This document shows positions 31,832 to 44,285 of a DNA stretch of 64,000 nt, piece after piece. Numbering within the stretch: the stretch's first letter is position 1; each line of letters begins with the position of its first letter. Origin of the DNA: Phytophthora hibernalis (taxonomy: Eukaryota; Oomycota; Peronosporomycetes; Peronosporales; Peronosporaceae); the NCBI GenBank assembly GCA_012656075.1, contig JAAKBF010000138.1, forward strand, positions 62,001 to 126,000. The letters are read 5' to 3'. Made by a program: the position numbers and the translations under genes. Below the pieces are notes generated by a model. The model ran no database searches and was not told the origin of the DNA. It saw only the letters and a program-made list of their open reading frames with translations.

Positions 31832-34800
31832 TTGATAGGGGCGATTATCGCCCAATCGATTCGATCAGTCGGCCTCGAGGAGACCTCACTCACAGCTCAG
31901 GCAGCGGTGGATGATAACGCCCTAGCCGTCGCAACGATACATGTTGAATCGGTGAAACGAGACGTGTATCGAGCGAAAAGCGCGGAGACGCTGCTGACGT
32001 CGCTGATGGCAACCCCCAAGATTGGCAATTGGCTCTTCGCGATCCGGACGTAACCCTCCAGTTTGAAGGGTTCATTTCGCTCCACGCTCTTAATCGCCAG
32101 CTCCTGTGCCTCCCTGACAATAATGGCTCTAGCTCCTTCACAGCACGGCTCAAGGCCGCAAATTGGCACAGCAACGGAACACATGCCCACCTAATTGCCA
32201 CTATCACCTCTGAGGTGGGTGCTTCAGAAGAAGGTCAAGTATCCTGACACCAAGCCCGCTGCACCAGCCTTTTCGAGCTCTTGCTCATTCGGCTAACCAA
32301 CCACATCTTTCGGGATGACGCCTGGTTGGGTATCATCCTGGAGTCGACACCAACGTTCCTCCGGCGCAAAGGTCTTCGGCTACTCTCGGAAGAAACCCTG
32401 CGAAAGTTGATACAATCAAGCTACGTGATCACAGTCGTGACTGAAAGTCTTCTCCAGCTTCCCGGTCTCGCCACACTGGTAGACCTGTCCAAACTACAGG
32501 CACCCCGGCAACGGAGTGGCAAGACTTGGCGCTAACCGGTTCATCTCCGGCTGCATTGACTGACATGGCTTCTGCGAAGCAGGATGACGCCATGACCCCC
32601 GATCGTTGCTAAGGTTTTGCCAGGGTGGCATAACCTCAGCATAATATCCGCCAACTTGAACGGAATCTCGCTTACCGACACTGGGGTAGCGCACCTCACC
32701 CGCCGTCATGCGATTGTCTGCATCCAAGAAACCAAGCTTCGCGACGAGGTTCATGCATCGACGCTTCGTTTTGTGGTGGAGGCATCCGCTGGACGTCAGA
32801 TCTTCGTGAATGACCACAATGAAAGCATTCCAGCGACGACACCCGCGACCCGAAGTTCTCACCGTAATCGACCCTGCATTACCGGTCTTGACAGGAGCTC
32901 AAGAACTTCTGCAATACCGAGTGGAAGGGAGGTATTCCATCACTCGATTGGGGGTGAATGAGGCGATCGTCTACGTCCGTAACATATACGCACTGAACAA
33001 CGGCAGAGAGCGCTTCAACTTCTTCGCGGGGCTACCGCGGACTTTCGATGACGTCGCTACACACGTTGTGTGTGGTGACTTTAATTTGCCGCTGGACCCT
33101 GCTATGGATGCGCTAACAGCGGTGGTGGAGGCCAGTCAAACTGACTGTCGCGAATGGATGACAGACTTCAGACTGGAGGACTGTTGGAGATTGCACCACC
33201 CAACGGACTATGTCTTCTCAGGCCCCACTAGGGCGAACCGCATCGATTACATCCTCGTATCCGAAGCACTTTGCACCGCTCAGTACGATCTCTCCGATTA
33301 TCTAACGCTCGGCAGCGGTGGTGACCATTTCGGAGTTCACCTTCAGTTAACTAGTTGGCACCACCCTCGTGGGCCAGGATCCTGGCAGATGCCGAGATTT
33401 TTACTAGATTTGGACGGTATACGAGCCGAAATCACAACGGCGGCGGAGCAACTACTCGAGAGCTTGAGATTGGCGGCCAATCCAGGCGTACTCTGGACGG
33501 CTTGAAAATATCGCGTCCGGCGTTACCTGCAGCGTCAAGTTACTGCTCGACGAGGAGAAACCTGGCGAGTCCAGGAGCGGTTCACTCAACGCTTCGAGCT
33601 TCTCACAACAATTCATACGACTGATAAATCACCGGCGGCGACGATCGCGTGGTACAATGCTAAGAGAGATCTCGAGGCTTTCCGAGAGGAGCAAGATGCC
33701 TTTCGAGGCAGTCTGCATTTCGATTATCTTGCAACGGAGATGGAGACGAATTCGACGGTGTTTTTTCAAAGCCGGCCGGCACACGCCGTGTTCCGCTGGA
33801 TAAAGAGGAGCTTCCGGACGGCACGGTGTCCAGCGACCCTGCCACCATATACGACACTTTTCAGCAGCGATGGGGAAGCATATTTGGTGATAAACGTTTT
33901 GTAACCGACCCGGCCGACGTGACTACCGATGCATCCGCTTAAGAACAACTCCTTGACGCGATAGAGGCAGTACTACCCCAGGACCACGTTCAAGAGCTGG
34001 ACGCCCCTTTCGACTTCGATGAGTTTATTGTGGCCATTAAGTCGATGCGAAGTGATGGTGCACCAGGCCCTGATGGATTGACGGCTAGATTCTATCAAGT
34101 TGCTCCAGAGCTTTTTGGTGCGATCCTCGCCCGGGTCTTCGACGCTCAGTTCGAACGTGGCAGTCTACTGAGTCACAACAAACGTCTCTGAGATTTTCCT
34201 GCTGCACAAGAAAGGATCCCGATTCGGCGTTGGGATCTATCGTCCAATCTCTCTAATGCCGGTGGAAGTCAAGGTGCTCTCCCGAGTTCTTGTTTATCGA
34301 CTGAAGCCGCTGATACACCTCTTGATTCACGACGAACAACATGGTTTTGTTCCAGGTCGATCCCTACATCATCATCTGCTTCTGTTATCGGATTTACAGG
34401 CGTACTGCCGCTCGACGGGGCAACACGGTGTTGCTGCATTTTTGAACCTCGAAAAGGCATACGATCGGGTGGATTGGACATATTTGCTTCAGGTAATGGA
34501 ACGTCAAGGTTTTGGACCCCGCGTTTTGGAGTGGATTCGTATTCTTTACTCCAACCCAGCCTGGCATCTGATGCTCAATGGCTGGAGTCAACCCAAACTG
34601 TTTCCGTCCAGGGGTGAAGCAAGGCGACCCACTCTCCCCATACTTGTTACAGTTGGCTATGGCGCCGCTCGGTGCCCTTCTACGTCGCCGCGTTTCGGCG
34701 GGTCTTCCACTCCCAATGCGACGGACTGCCACGGGCCTGTTCTTCGCAGATGACTCACTACTCCTGTCGGCCTCGCTCGAAGGGTTGGATGTGGTCCGTC

Positions 34801-36690
34801 AATATTGCGCTGGATCGGGCGCGCGTCTTAACGAAACGAAATCGAGGTTACTAGCTTCGCATGGTTATCCACCTAGCACAACTGCGTCGCCACTGCCAGG
34901 GATAGGGGACGCGGAGACGGTCAGACATTTAGGGTTTCAATTTGTGTATCACGTGACGGTAGAAGACACCGAGCGCGACCTGGAACTGAAATTGACGAGA
35001 GCGCTTCGACTGTTGAGATACTATGCACGGACGTTAACGGGACGCGGCTTGATAGCTTCTACAATAGTACCCCCTGCTTTGGTACAAAGCTCTCCATACC
35101 GTTATCCAACCGGCAACCATCGAACATTGGCAACGTTTTGTGATTGACTTCGTGATATCGAAGAAGGTGCCACCGGATCGGGCCCGACTTCATCTCACCA
35201 ATACCACCTTGGTAACCACACCGACGTCCCAAGGAGGCTTCGGCGTACCTGACCTAGCATTTTTCTCCAACGACACAAGCTACGGTTATTCCAGGACTTT
35301 GCAGCTGTCGTCCACGCGACACCGATAGACACGCTCCCGCTATGGGCCGTTCTTCCAATTTGGTCTGCCCGCACAGGGTCGCTATCCCGAGCGGACAGAC
35401 GGGAGGACGTCCTCTACAATTCTGGTCGCGGGCGGACCTCGCACAACGTGGCGGAATGGTGGGGATTCATGTGGTCTCAATGAAGTGATTCGATCCAGCG
35501 GGCTAAATCTCCCCGTTGTCCCAGCGCAAACACCAACGTCATCTTCTTCACGCTTCGGTCTGGAGGAGCAACCTGCCTACACTATGGTTGGTGCCATCTC
35601 TAGGGTTAAAGCTCGACCTCTGACGGCCGACGTTCGTGGCTTTCTGCGAGCAGATGGAGCGCCTCGGCCGCAGGTCGGTTCGGGACTTTCTAGTAGTGAC
35701 CGATGGTGGCTTTACCTACGCAAACTTCATGCACGCCCTCCTTGAGCATCAAGAACTCAACCGATTTCGTGATCGCACCGATCATTTAATGCGCCTGTTC
35801 TAACGGCTGTCGATTCTACTCAGGGACATCCGACTTCTCGGCCATGGATGCTTGGACTACCAAATGCCGCCCGAATCAACCAGCTTGTTCGGCGTCCCAG
35901 GATCGACACGCTTTCGTTTTTCCGTTGCTCCGGAAGGCGGACTGGACCCCATTGATTCGCCCGCTGGTCTCGTAATGGGAAGACCGCGCATCGCACTTGA
36001 GGTGCACCACTGGTACACTGCAAGCGCACTCGGATCAGCTCTTCCATATTCGTAGGTGGCTCATCCCAACTTCATACGACATTCAACTACGCGTTTTGAA
36101 CAAACTTTTTCCTGGGAACGCCTAACGTTTCTTCATGCAACGTGCTAGGCAAGACCCGACCACTTGTCTCCACCGGGGCTGCTATTACGTCGAAAGTCTC
36201 GCTCACTGCTTGTGCCTCTGTCCAGACGTACAACAAGTCTGGAACTGGATCCGTCCATTGTGGTCGTTGCTACTGAAGAACCGGGCGCTATTCTGGCTGG
36301 GATTTCTCCTGGGGGACCACCATCTACTTCACTCGAGGTGGATTAGTTACCACAAGCTGGTCCATCGTATCCGGCTGATTCTTCGGGGCATATTTATGCG
36401 AGAAGTATGGCTTAATCGCAACCATCCGATTTTCGTTCGACCCACTCACCATCTCCGAACGGTAGCCCCAAATTCACTGCTCACTTGCGCTCACTCCGCC
36501 GCCGCCACCTCGAACTCAGAATCTACTCGGGGTCGCTCGATCTCATCCTGCAACGGTTGGTTCTCGCAGCCAATGGTACTCTGCCTTCAGATCTCGCACA
36601 GGAGAGGCCTTACCGCCGTCCAGTGTCCATGTGGTCATTGCGACGGGTCTACACTATCCCTTCGCAACTCGTACTTAGTATAGTGTAGTC
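31832..36690 (+). mobile_element. Non-LTR retrotransposon (LINE), decayed
   Basis: Parts occur in the order of a LINE with an apurinic-type endonuclease. A possible ORF1 region lies at 31832-32535. Endonuclease: SANLNGISL and CIQETKL (32640-32750), VVCGDFNLPLDP (33070) and the RIDYILVSEAL stretch (33240). Reverse transcriptase: YRPISLMPVEVKVLSR and EQHGFVPGRS (34230-34360), NLEKAYDRVDW (34445), VKQGDPLSPYL (34615), LFFADDSLLL (34740). A zinc-binding C-terminal region follows (CLHRGCYYVESLAHCLCLCP, 36165-36230). The frame changes many times and carries stops, so it is dead. Confidence 0.8.
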
Positions 36691-37767
36691 GAACCAAAAA
36701 CGAAGTCCAAGCGTAATAGAACTTCTTCAAGTAAGTCAGTCGGCCCTGAAAATTTTGAGTAGAACCCACAATACCTAATCTAAACTTGACTGTTCTCTGG
36801 GTTTTATATCCAGAGTCTACCAGGGATTGCAACGAGGTCTGAATCCTTGCATTTCTGATACCTTTCGTAATACGATTTGGATACTTCAACAAATAAGCTT
36901 TAAAAACCTGCTATATTTGATAACTGGATCGATTATTATTTTATTTGTGGCGTTTAACCCATCCGCAGAAGATTAGGACAAAACACCTCTATGATATGAT
37001 ATCACTTAGAATCGTATTTTACCAGCAGCAGATGGTTTATCCAGAGCGTTCGAGCAACATTTTTTCTTCGAGCAACACACTACTACAATACCGAGCACCG
37101 TTTACTGTATTGTTCTCCAGTGGTGTGTGGATAATTCCGTACGTTTGGAATGTATTGAAGCGCGTGCCCAGTAACTAGAAAAATGATGATGCCACATCAG
37201 GCATTCATACCGTGTAGGTGTAGTAAGAATATGCGTGCGTCGTTGCATTGCCTCACTTTCATGCAACACTACGTACAAAATTTGAAATCGCATCATTCAC
37301 GGAAAACTATTCGTGCAGTGTGAACGAAAAATTTCCTGCAGCTATCTTGGCCAACAAAATTTAGGGAAATTATTACGCCCCGTGGTCTATGGATACATGG
37401 TGAGAAATCCACACGCATTGGGAGGGGTTTCGTTTGAGTAAATTCGCAGGGATGATTGACATAGTTACAAGCAGCAACCGTTTAATTAGAAGCGAAGTGA
37501 TGCTAGATCGATGAATTTAGGATTCCTGAACACTCCTTCAACCAACATGTTGCTAATACATGTACTTCGAAGTACAGCTTATTTTTCGCATTCATTTGAG
37601 TATCGTTCCTATCACAATCCAAAAATGGCGTACATGAATATGAAGTGAATTTTGCACGACGAATTCCAATCCATTTTTCTATAAACACTCACTTTGAAAC
37701 TGAGTTTGTTGAGCTCGAAGTAAAATCCAGAGCTGTTCCGTGCGAAGTCGCGGCTTTGTAGACAATA
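36691..37767. other. AT-rich spacer without a gene
   Basis: Only short, shadow-like frames. I see no coding signal, tRNA or clear repeat boundary. It ends with the TA duplication of the next element. Confidence 0.5.
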
Positions 37768-37864
37768 CCGTAATTGAGATCTCATACGGCAGAGCTTACT
37801 CTTAAATCACACCTGCTTTTATCCAATCACACCCGGCACCGACGCCAGCTCAGTGATTGAGATC

Positions 37865-39531
37865 TCATAGATCATAGTGCCTGATGCGCCATAACCGAGA
37901 CAATTCCTCGCTGAGTTGAGCCCACTTCGCTGGACACATGTACATTGGAGCGAACATGTTGATCCACCGACTGTTGGTCTTCGTTTCTGAGTCGGGCCAG
38001 GACTTCGTTTTAGCCTTCGGTGTTTCGACATTGTTTGTCGCCTTGGGAACAAGCGGCGGTCGGTCACCCGGAGCCACGTCCTGTTCGTCGTCATCATCAT
38101 CGCCGAGTTCCTCTGCGAGGTTCCGCTCGACAGGGCGAGGAGCTCCCAAGCAGGTCACCTGCAACGACAACCCGTCAACTACTTCACGGAGATCGACGAG
38201 TCTCTTCACGTCGTCATACTCCGTCCCTTCATCATCATCCTTCTCTTCTTCTTCTTCCTTCTCGCTTCCATGGCCTTCGTTATCGTCGAAAGCGTCAAAC
38301 TGGATGGAGCGCGTCACCTCCGCGTCCGCGGCGGTAATGCTGGCTCTCGTCGAGTTCGACTCATCGAGCGGCGATCCTCCGGCCGTCGCCGGACTTGCGT
38401 CGCTCAAATTTGGCGATCCCCTTGACCATCTTCTCTCACTTGTTGCTCTTAACTTGGTTGTACTTGGTACCTGCGAAAACACAGCACACCCCTGAATCCC
38501 GGGTCACGGAACCAGTTGTGGTGTAGTGATTCACAGAAAACGTCGTTAGTTCGGCTTCTACGCAACAGCACAACAATTCGCCGAGTCAGGTCGGCGATGT
38601 TGGGCTTGCGCAGGGTTCCTGTCGGTTCCCTATGCGGTTCGACCCAGCCGGGGTTCAGTTGAGTGTTGTTCCCAACAAGTACCAAGCTCCAAACTCTCCA
38701 GCGACTCGCCTGAGCGGGTCAGTCTCCGTGCTATATTCCACCAAATGATGGACGGCAGCGCGCGAGCGCGTTTACAGATCACCAGGCGCAGATTAGGAGG
38801 TTACGGTGTCCTGGGTTGTGCAGACCTACCGGCTCGTCGATTCGACGAGACTTGTCTTCGCTTGGTAGCGAGAAGTTGCCCACCCCGGGCCGACCTTGAT
38901 CTCTTGGCGCTACCAGACGGCTCCCCTACAAGCTATGCCTCTCGGGAACAATCTAGCCCACGCAGGACTTACCGGAAAAGTGTACGCTGTTCTTGGACTT
39001 AGAAGATTCTGCTCTGATTATGTCTTCGGAGAGCCCCTTCGGGCTCTTCCCTATGGTCTTCTATCAGTCCTTTACAAATATCTAATGAAATGGAGTCGTT
39101 ACAGATCTCCCTGCGATTCTTCGCTCAGCTCCGTCCCTTGGTGTCGAGCTGTGTACCTACCTCTTGGCGACTCTTCGTCCAGATCCTGATTTATCCCCTC
39201 AGTTGGTATATCTCCCTCGAGGCATATTCTCGCCAAGTCGATTTTCGCCGAGTCCAACTTTCGCCGAGTCGCTTATCGTCGAGTCCGTCCATCGCTGAGT
39301 CCGTCCTTCGCTGAGCTCAGCTAAGTGCAGTTCTCGTTTATATCCGTTCCTGTTGAGTGCGATGTATCCACTTGGCGATGTATCCACTTGGCGGTGTACT
39401 TGATGGTGTACCCACTTGGTGGTGTACCCACTTGGTGGTGTACCCTCTTGATCCTCTTGAGTGCGATGTACCCACTGGTCTAGCTTAGGCATCCCTATTG
39501 TAGGGTTATCCAAAATCTGGATTTCCCAACA
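37865..39531 (-). mobile_element. LTR-retrotransposon 5' fragment: LTR, primer-binding site and gag start
   Basis: Read on the minus strand: a candidate LTR from 39531 (TGTTGGGAAATCC) to 38517 (…CTACACCACA), about 1,015 bp with TG...CA ends. The plus strand at 38494-38514 then ends GGGTCACGGAACCA, the 3' end of a tRNA including CCA, so this is a primer-binding site. From 38482 to 37865 an acidic gag-like frame follows (SEKEEEEEKDDDEG, ending MCPAKWAQLSEELSRLW). The rest of the element is missing. Confidence 0.6.
39228..39470. repeat. Two tandem repeat arrays inside the LTR
   Basis: 39228-39315: about 15-bp units around TTCGCCGAGTCC. 39360-39455: about 17-18-bp units around GGTGTACCCACTTGGT. 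Both lie inside the candidate LTR. Confidence 0.6.
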
Positions 39532-39540
39532 CCACATAAG

Positions 39541-40547
39541 ATTGCGTCAAAGTTTGGACGCGAAGTGCAGCAGCGGATGAAGGAACTCAATATCAATAGG
39601 GTCTTTAATGCGGACCAAACTGGTATGTACTCAAGTAACTTATGTTATGTGTACGGTTAATTATGCTCGTAGCTATCAACTACGAGTATTTGCCTGTGCA
39701 AACAGTGGCCACTAGAGGCATGAAGACAATTTGGATGAAAAGTGCTGGCAAAGGAAATGAGCGCGTTACCGCGATGCTTCTAGGCGACAGCACAGGCGCT
39801 AAATACGACCCCTTTCTCATCTTTAAACCGAATCCATCTACAAACCCGGAAAGAGTCAAAGAGAACACAGCATTCCAACATGGATTCGGCGTCAAGATCT
39901 CGCTCCCCAACAGATTGGGGTGCAGGTATACGTAAATCGTGTTGGGTGGTGGAACAGTGAACTTACCATTCACTTCTTGATCCACCACTTCCTGCACAGA
40001 TCCACCACTTCCTGCACAGGGCTAATATGCACGAGCCCATTTTGCTCCTCCTAGACGATTTCTCCGGCCACTGGCGTGCTGACATTCGCATTTTCGCCCG
40101 CCTGCTGAACGTGGAGCTAATGAAGATACCGGCTGGCTACACGTTTGCGTGTCAGCTTGCCGATATCTCTTGGAATAAACCGATCAAGGACAAACTTCGC
40201 GCCAATTGGGGACAAAAACGCCCCAACAGCTACGAGCGTACGTGCCGGACACTGGGTTTACGCTGCATGCTCCGACTCGCCAACAGCTGATATCGTGGAC
40301 GAAAACGGCATGGGTCGATCTCTCTACTGCTGCTGTTGTTAACGGGTTTCACAAAGCGAAGATCCTCTCGATCGCGACAGCGCCGTTGCCCACCTCTTCA
40401 GCGGAGTGTTCGGAGCCTGCCTGGGAAGAGCTCTTCCAGTTAGTGAGAGAGTTTAATGTGGAGAGAGACATACTTGAGAGCCGTGCCGTTGTCAACACAG
40501 CGGGAGACATCGAGACGCTGGCAGACAGCGATGAAAATGATGCGTAA
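39541..40547 (+). pseudogene. Pogo-like DDE transposase, C-terminal part
   Basis: Starts abruptly after the LTR fragment (KFGREVQQRMKELNINRVF). First acidic motif: FNADQT; an intron of about 51 nt (39622-39672) then leads to INYEYLPVQTV. MKTIWMKSAGKGNERVTAMLL follows. Second acidic motif: LLLDDFSGHW. The final part IPAGYTFACQLADISWNKPIK carries the third Asp. The N-terminal DNA-binding region is absent and the frame breaks near 39930 and 40240. Confidence 0.75.
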
Positions 40548-40706
40548 CTCCATCTAAATACATTCAGTTTGGTTTGACGTGTTGCTCGTGTACCGGTACC
40601 GGTAGCTTGGCTTTTAAAAAGGGGAAGACCCTGTACATCTCGAGGACAAGCGCAATAGGACGACTTCAATGAACCTGGGGTATGCTGTATGATATCTCAA
40701 TTACGG

Positions 40707-41059
40707 TAAGTCTCCCTGCGTCGCTGCGCTCTCCACGATGTGGTGACAGGATGCAACGTACTGCTGTCGGTCTTCCACCACTCTAAAACACCTCTACCAG
40801 GTCTTGCGAGACAGCCTGATCGATATCCATCAAAGTGCTTTGCATACTATACCATCTTTAGTCATCGCTTTCATGTGTGCAGCGCCAGAGGGGTCCCCAA
40901 CCTCCTGCCAGTCTTTTGGACTTAGCGTTTTGAAAATGAATCTGAGCCAATCATAGCGGGTCATACTTTAAAATGAATAGTACTGTACGACAAAACAATG
41001 CTGCTACATATCGCGTCTTGTGATTGGTAGAAAGTGCTTTGCCCTTATGACAAAGCAGC
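40707..41059. other. Spacer without a gene
   Basis: No supported feature between the pogo-like element and the next inverted-repeat element. Confidence 0.4.
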
Positions 41060-41893
41060 CCTGGTTTCTCCGTCGGTGTCTGGGGATAAACGACCTCGCA
41101 ATTCCCCGACGCTGTCCCTAGATTGCTGGTGCTGAGAGCTGTGTCGCTGATCTGTATAATCTTTCAAACTCGTTTTAGGCGTGAATCGTTGTACCGAAGT
41201 TCTCTGCAACCGGAAAATGCGCCTGGAAAAGCGCACATGGAGCTGGCCTAGAGAAATGAATCGTTTATGACCTACAATGATGTATCTTGATTGGTCTGTA
41301 TTTATATGGATAAGCAGGATCAGGGCAACTACGCAGCATAAACTAGTCAGAATCAGGCTAAATATAGTGCGATTGGTTGTTATAGAATATCTCTACGTCG
41401 GTTTTGTAAAGTGACTTGAATTAAGTGTTGTCTATTATAGGATGGAGGTTGGTTGTCGAAGGGGTGCATTGTGAATTCCGTCCAAATTTGCAGATCTTGG
41501 GCGGTTCGCTTAACCGCCACATACAAATTACAAGTCATTTCCGAAGTCGCCTATAGCAGCACATGTGTCACAGTAAGTACGAATCGGACTTAGTGTGAAT
41601 TCGGCAGTCAGATTTGGGGCTCTGGCCATTGCATGGCGGTTTCACCGCCGGAGATTCAACCAATCGCCCAATGCAGCTTTGAGTAGAACCCAACCCACAA
41701 TAACATCCCATATTTTGGTCGTACATCATGATTTTGCATGATTTGACGATCTGGTAACTGCCTCTCCGACTTTATATCTATCTCGGAATATAATCCTCAA
41801 TAAATTCCCACCCCCATGGGGTGGGAATTAACCGCCGGCCAATCAGCATCGCTTCTTTTATTCCGAGACCCAGACACCGACGGAGAAACCAGG
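41060..41893. mobile_element. MITE-like element with 25-bp perfect terminal inverted repeats
   Basis: The left arm 41060-41084 begins CCTGGTTTCTCCGTCGG and is matched exactly, inverted, by 41869-41893. No coding capacity. Contains a hairpin at about 41803-41829 (AATTCCCACCCC…GGGGTGGGAATT). CCTTATGACAA and CCTTATAACAA lie just outside the two ends but not flush, so a target duplication is not certain. Confidence 0.6.
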
Positions 41894-41922
41894 ACCTTAT
41901 AACAAGGAAATGTCGGGTACAT

Positions 41923-42516
41923 CGTTCACCCTAATTAGTCGTGCCACGACTATTTACCGTGTATGGTTCGAAGTCCTCCCAACCTTGTTTTTAAAACCGG
42001 CCTTCTCAAAACTACTTGCCAACACTCAGAGTAAAATACACCACGTAACCGCCTTGTTGAGATCTACTTCCTCCAGGCGTGAATGATTGCCTGTAATGGC
42101 TTTTCTAGAAGTTTCAGCAGGACGTCTTGCCTTCATTTAGTCGGCGGCAGTGGGTGCGTTGGCGTTAATTCGGTACATAAAAGGGTATTTTTTCCTCGGC
42201 CGGACATTGTAGTTCTTCAAACTTTTGGCCAAAGCTTCATCATTTTCAAATATTTTAGGCGCTCGAAAGACTGTTAGAAAGCTTAGCGCAAGCCGCATCG
42301 ATATCACTAATCAGCGCGTGCCCAACAAAGAAACTGAAAAATAGACCCTTCATCTGTTTTCTCTTTTTCACAGGCAATCATTCACGACCGGAGGAAGTAT
42401 CGGAATCCGGGCTCTTTTCTTGATTTAAGGTAAAACTGAAAATATTTTTCAAAACCCGTGGAATGAGTACCAAAGGTGCATGACTATTCGGGTCACACGA
42501 CTAATTAAGGTGAACG
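41923..42516. repeat. Nested palindromic element (two pairs of inverted repeats)
   Basis: Outer pair: CGTTCACCCTAATTAGTCG at 41923 against its inverse at 42496-42516. Inner pair: TACTTCCTCCAGGCGTGAAT at 42065 against its inverse ending at 42399, with the match continuing through GATTGCCTG. No coding sequence; likely a foldback or MITE-type element. Confidence 0.5.
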
Positions 42517-42715
42517 GTGTACATAAAACGTCTAATCACTGGAGTTGGAATATCGAGGGACCAAACTCCTTTTGAAACCAGTATTTACCGGTTCATTTTG
42601 CTGTTTGCGATCCAGATGGGGTCTCTGCGTTGAGATGCTCATATGTATTGTGCCTTTCAGACAAAATGGCCAATCTGATCTCTAAAGGTATGTCCTAAGA
42701 AGGAAGGGATAGGGT

Positions 42716-44285
42716 TATACCTAGTATTTGCTCCCGAGCTAGACCGAATACGAGACCAGTATACCTCGAGTCAAGTCCTACGTAAGAGCTCTGATTTGCC
42801 TACAGTCCACCTTTTTCACGATAAACGTCCGAATGGCCACTTGTCGGCGGCCATTTTACCCTACGTACGAGTGCAACCTTCTCAGCACTACTTTACAAGC
42901 GTAAGCTTTTCTTTTGTACCTGCATTTAACCAGTGTGATTCGTCACAGAACCGAATCGAACTACCAGTCGGCGACAGTTAGCGAATTTAAAGACTGCCGT
43001 AGTGATTGCATCAATGTTAGACTGGCATTTCTAGCTCAAGATCGGTCTACAATACTCTTCCCCAAGCTTGCTCATCTAGGAATTACTATCCTCGGGGCTA
43101 AGGTTTAGGAGGGCCTACGCATGACTTGTGCTCCTACGTAGGACCCTAAAATGGAGGGCGTTTTCGCAGAAAGGCACAATTTTACGAATTCTGGATCGAA
43201 CTTAAGGGAGTGTATACTGTACCTATAAAACCACGCAAATAAATGATACCAATTTTCTACAGTCGGCACGGTCAGGTTTGCAGACTACATTGGAGACAGT
43301 ACCTCGACTTCACGTACAATGGATCTCTTCACCGTGTTCCGCTCGATTTTGAGTTCCCCAAGGGCACGATTGCTAATGCCAGGGAATTATAGGTGGTTAT
43401 AGTAGTCAACAGCAGTTAACAGTTTTCGTTAGCACGACAAAGACTCTCGAATGAATTGTTCTTAATAAACTCGAATAATACAGAAGCTCATTTACTTGTA
43501 CACGTTTATCTTGGATTTGGTCGGTGGCAATACTGGTAGATGTATCGTATAGAGCTCTTTCTAGACAGTACGCGGATAGCCCTTTCGCATTTTTAATGCA
43601 TGTACATGTACCACGCAACCGGGCACGAAGAAAGTTAACTTACTACTTAGGATCGCGCGTACCCAGGCCAGATCACGACACCCTATACAATACCAGTAAT
43701 GAGCCCGACGAATTGATGCCTGGGTATCTACAACAACAACAAAATTAAAACGCACGCTCGTAATGACCCCGGAGTGGTTGAACATCGTAAGCTGTGGCGC
43801 CGGCGCGGTCAAATCGCTGGCACCGTCGTTGAGCTGTGGCGCTGGCGCGGTTAAATCGCCGACACCGTCCTTGAGTTGTGCCGCCGGCGCGGTCAAATCG
43901 CCGGCACCGTCCTTGAGCAGTGGCGCCAGCGCGGTCAATTCGCCGGAGCCTGTAGTGTCAATGGGGGTTATCTAGACTACCTAACTATATATGCTAATAA
44001 AGAGTTTTTTCTTGTTGGACCGAGGTCCAACAAAATCGTGACTATAGTGGCCTGACTTGAAATTTGTATTGATAGTAATCTGAACTCCTCGAAAAGTTGG
44101 ACAGCCCATCCAACACTTGCATACAAAATCAAGCATTCGGTCCAACAAATTCAGGAGAATCTAAGATAGTGCTCAGAAGGTTGGACTCATACGTAAGCTA
44201 AATGACCGCCGAAATGTGGCAGGACTTGACTGGACGAAGACTGGTCTCGTAATTCGGTTTAGCTCGAGAGCAAATATTAGGTATA
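42716..44285. mobile_element. Non-autonomous element with about 65-bp terminal inverted repeats
   Basis: 42716-42780 (starting TATACCTAGTATTTGCTC) is matched in inverse by 44221-44285 with scattered differences. The long TIR suggests a MULE-like or foldback element. No transposase inside; it carries a 42-bp minisatellite. No clear target duplication. Confidence 0.6.
43791..43958. repeat. Minisatellite, four copies of a 42-bp GC-rich unit
   Basis: Units start at 43791, 43833, 43875 and 43917 (GCTGTGGCGCCGGCGCGGTC…). The length is a multiple of three, so both strands stay open: the plus strand reads 14-residue units like SCGAGAVKSLAPSL, the minus strand like KDGAGDLTAPAAQL. It is GC-rich within AT-rich surroundings. 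Confidence 0.8.

Larger units (their letters stand above)
37768..40706 (+). mobile_element. Pogo-like (Tc1/mariner superfamily) DNA transposon, chimeric
   Basis: Ends are CCGTAATTGAGATCTCATAC (37768-37787) and its near-perfect inverse GTATGATATCTCAATTACGG (40687-40706), 19 of 20 matching, with TA on both sides (37766-37767, 40707-40708). That is the target duplication of Tc1/mariner/pogo. A second copy of the end motif (GTGATTGAGATCTCATAG) lies at 37853-37870. The right half codes for a pogo-type transposase; the left half is replaced by a fragment of an LTR retrotransposon. Confidence 0.8.

Noticed and set aside
41043..41909. CCTTATGACAA/CCTTATAACAA as target duplication of the 834-bp element
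   Set aside because: The copies are not flush with the inverted repeats and differ at one base.
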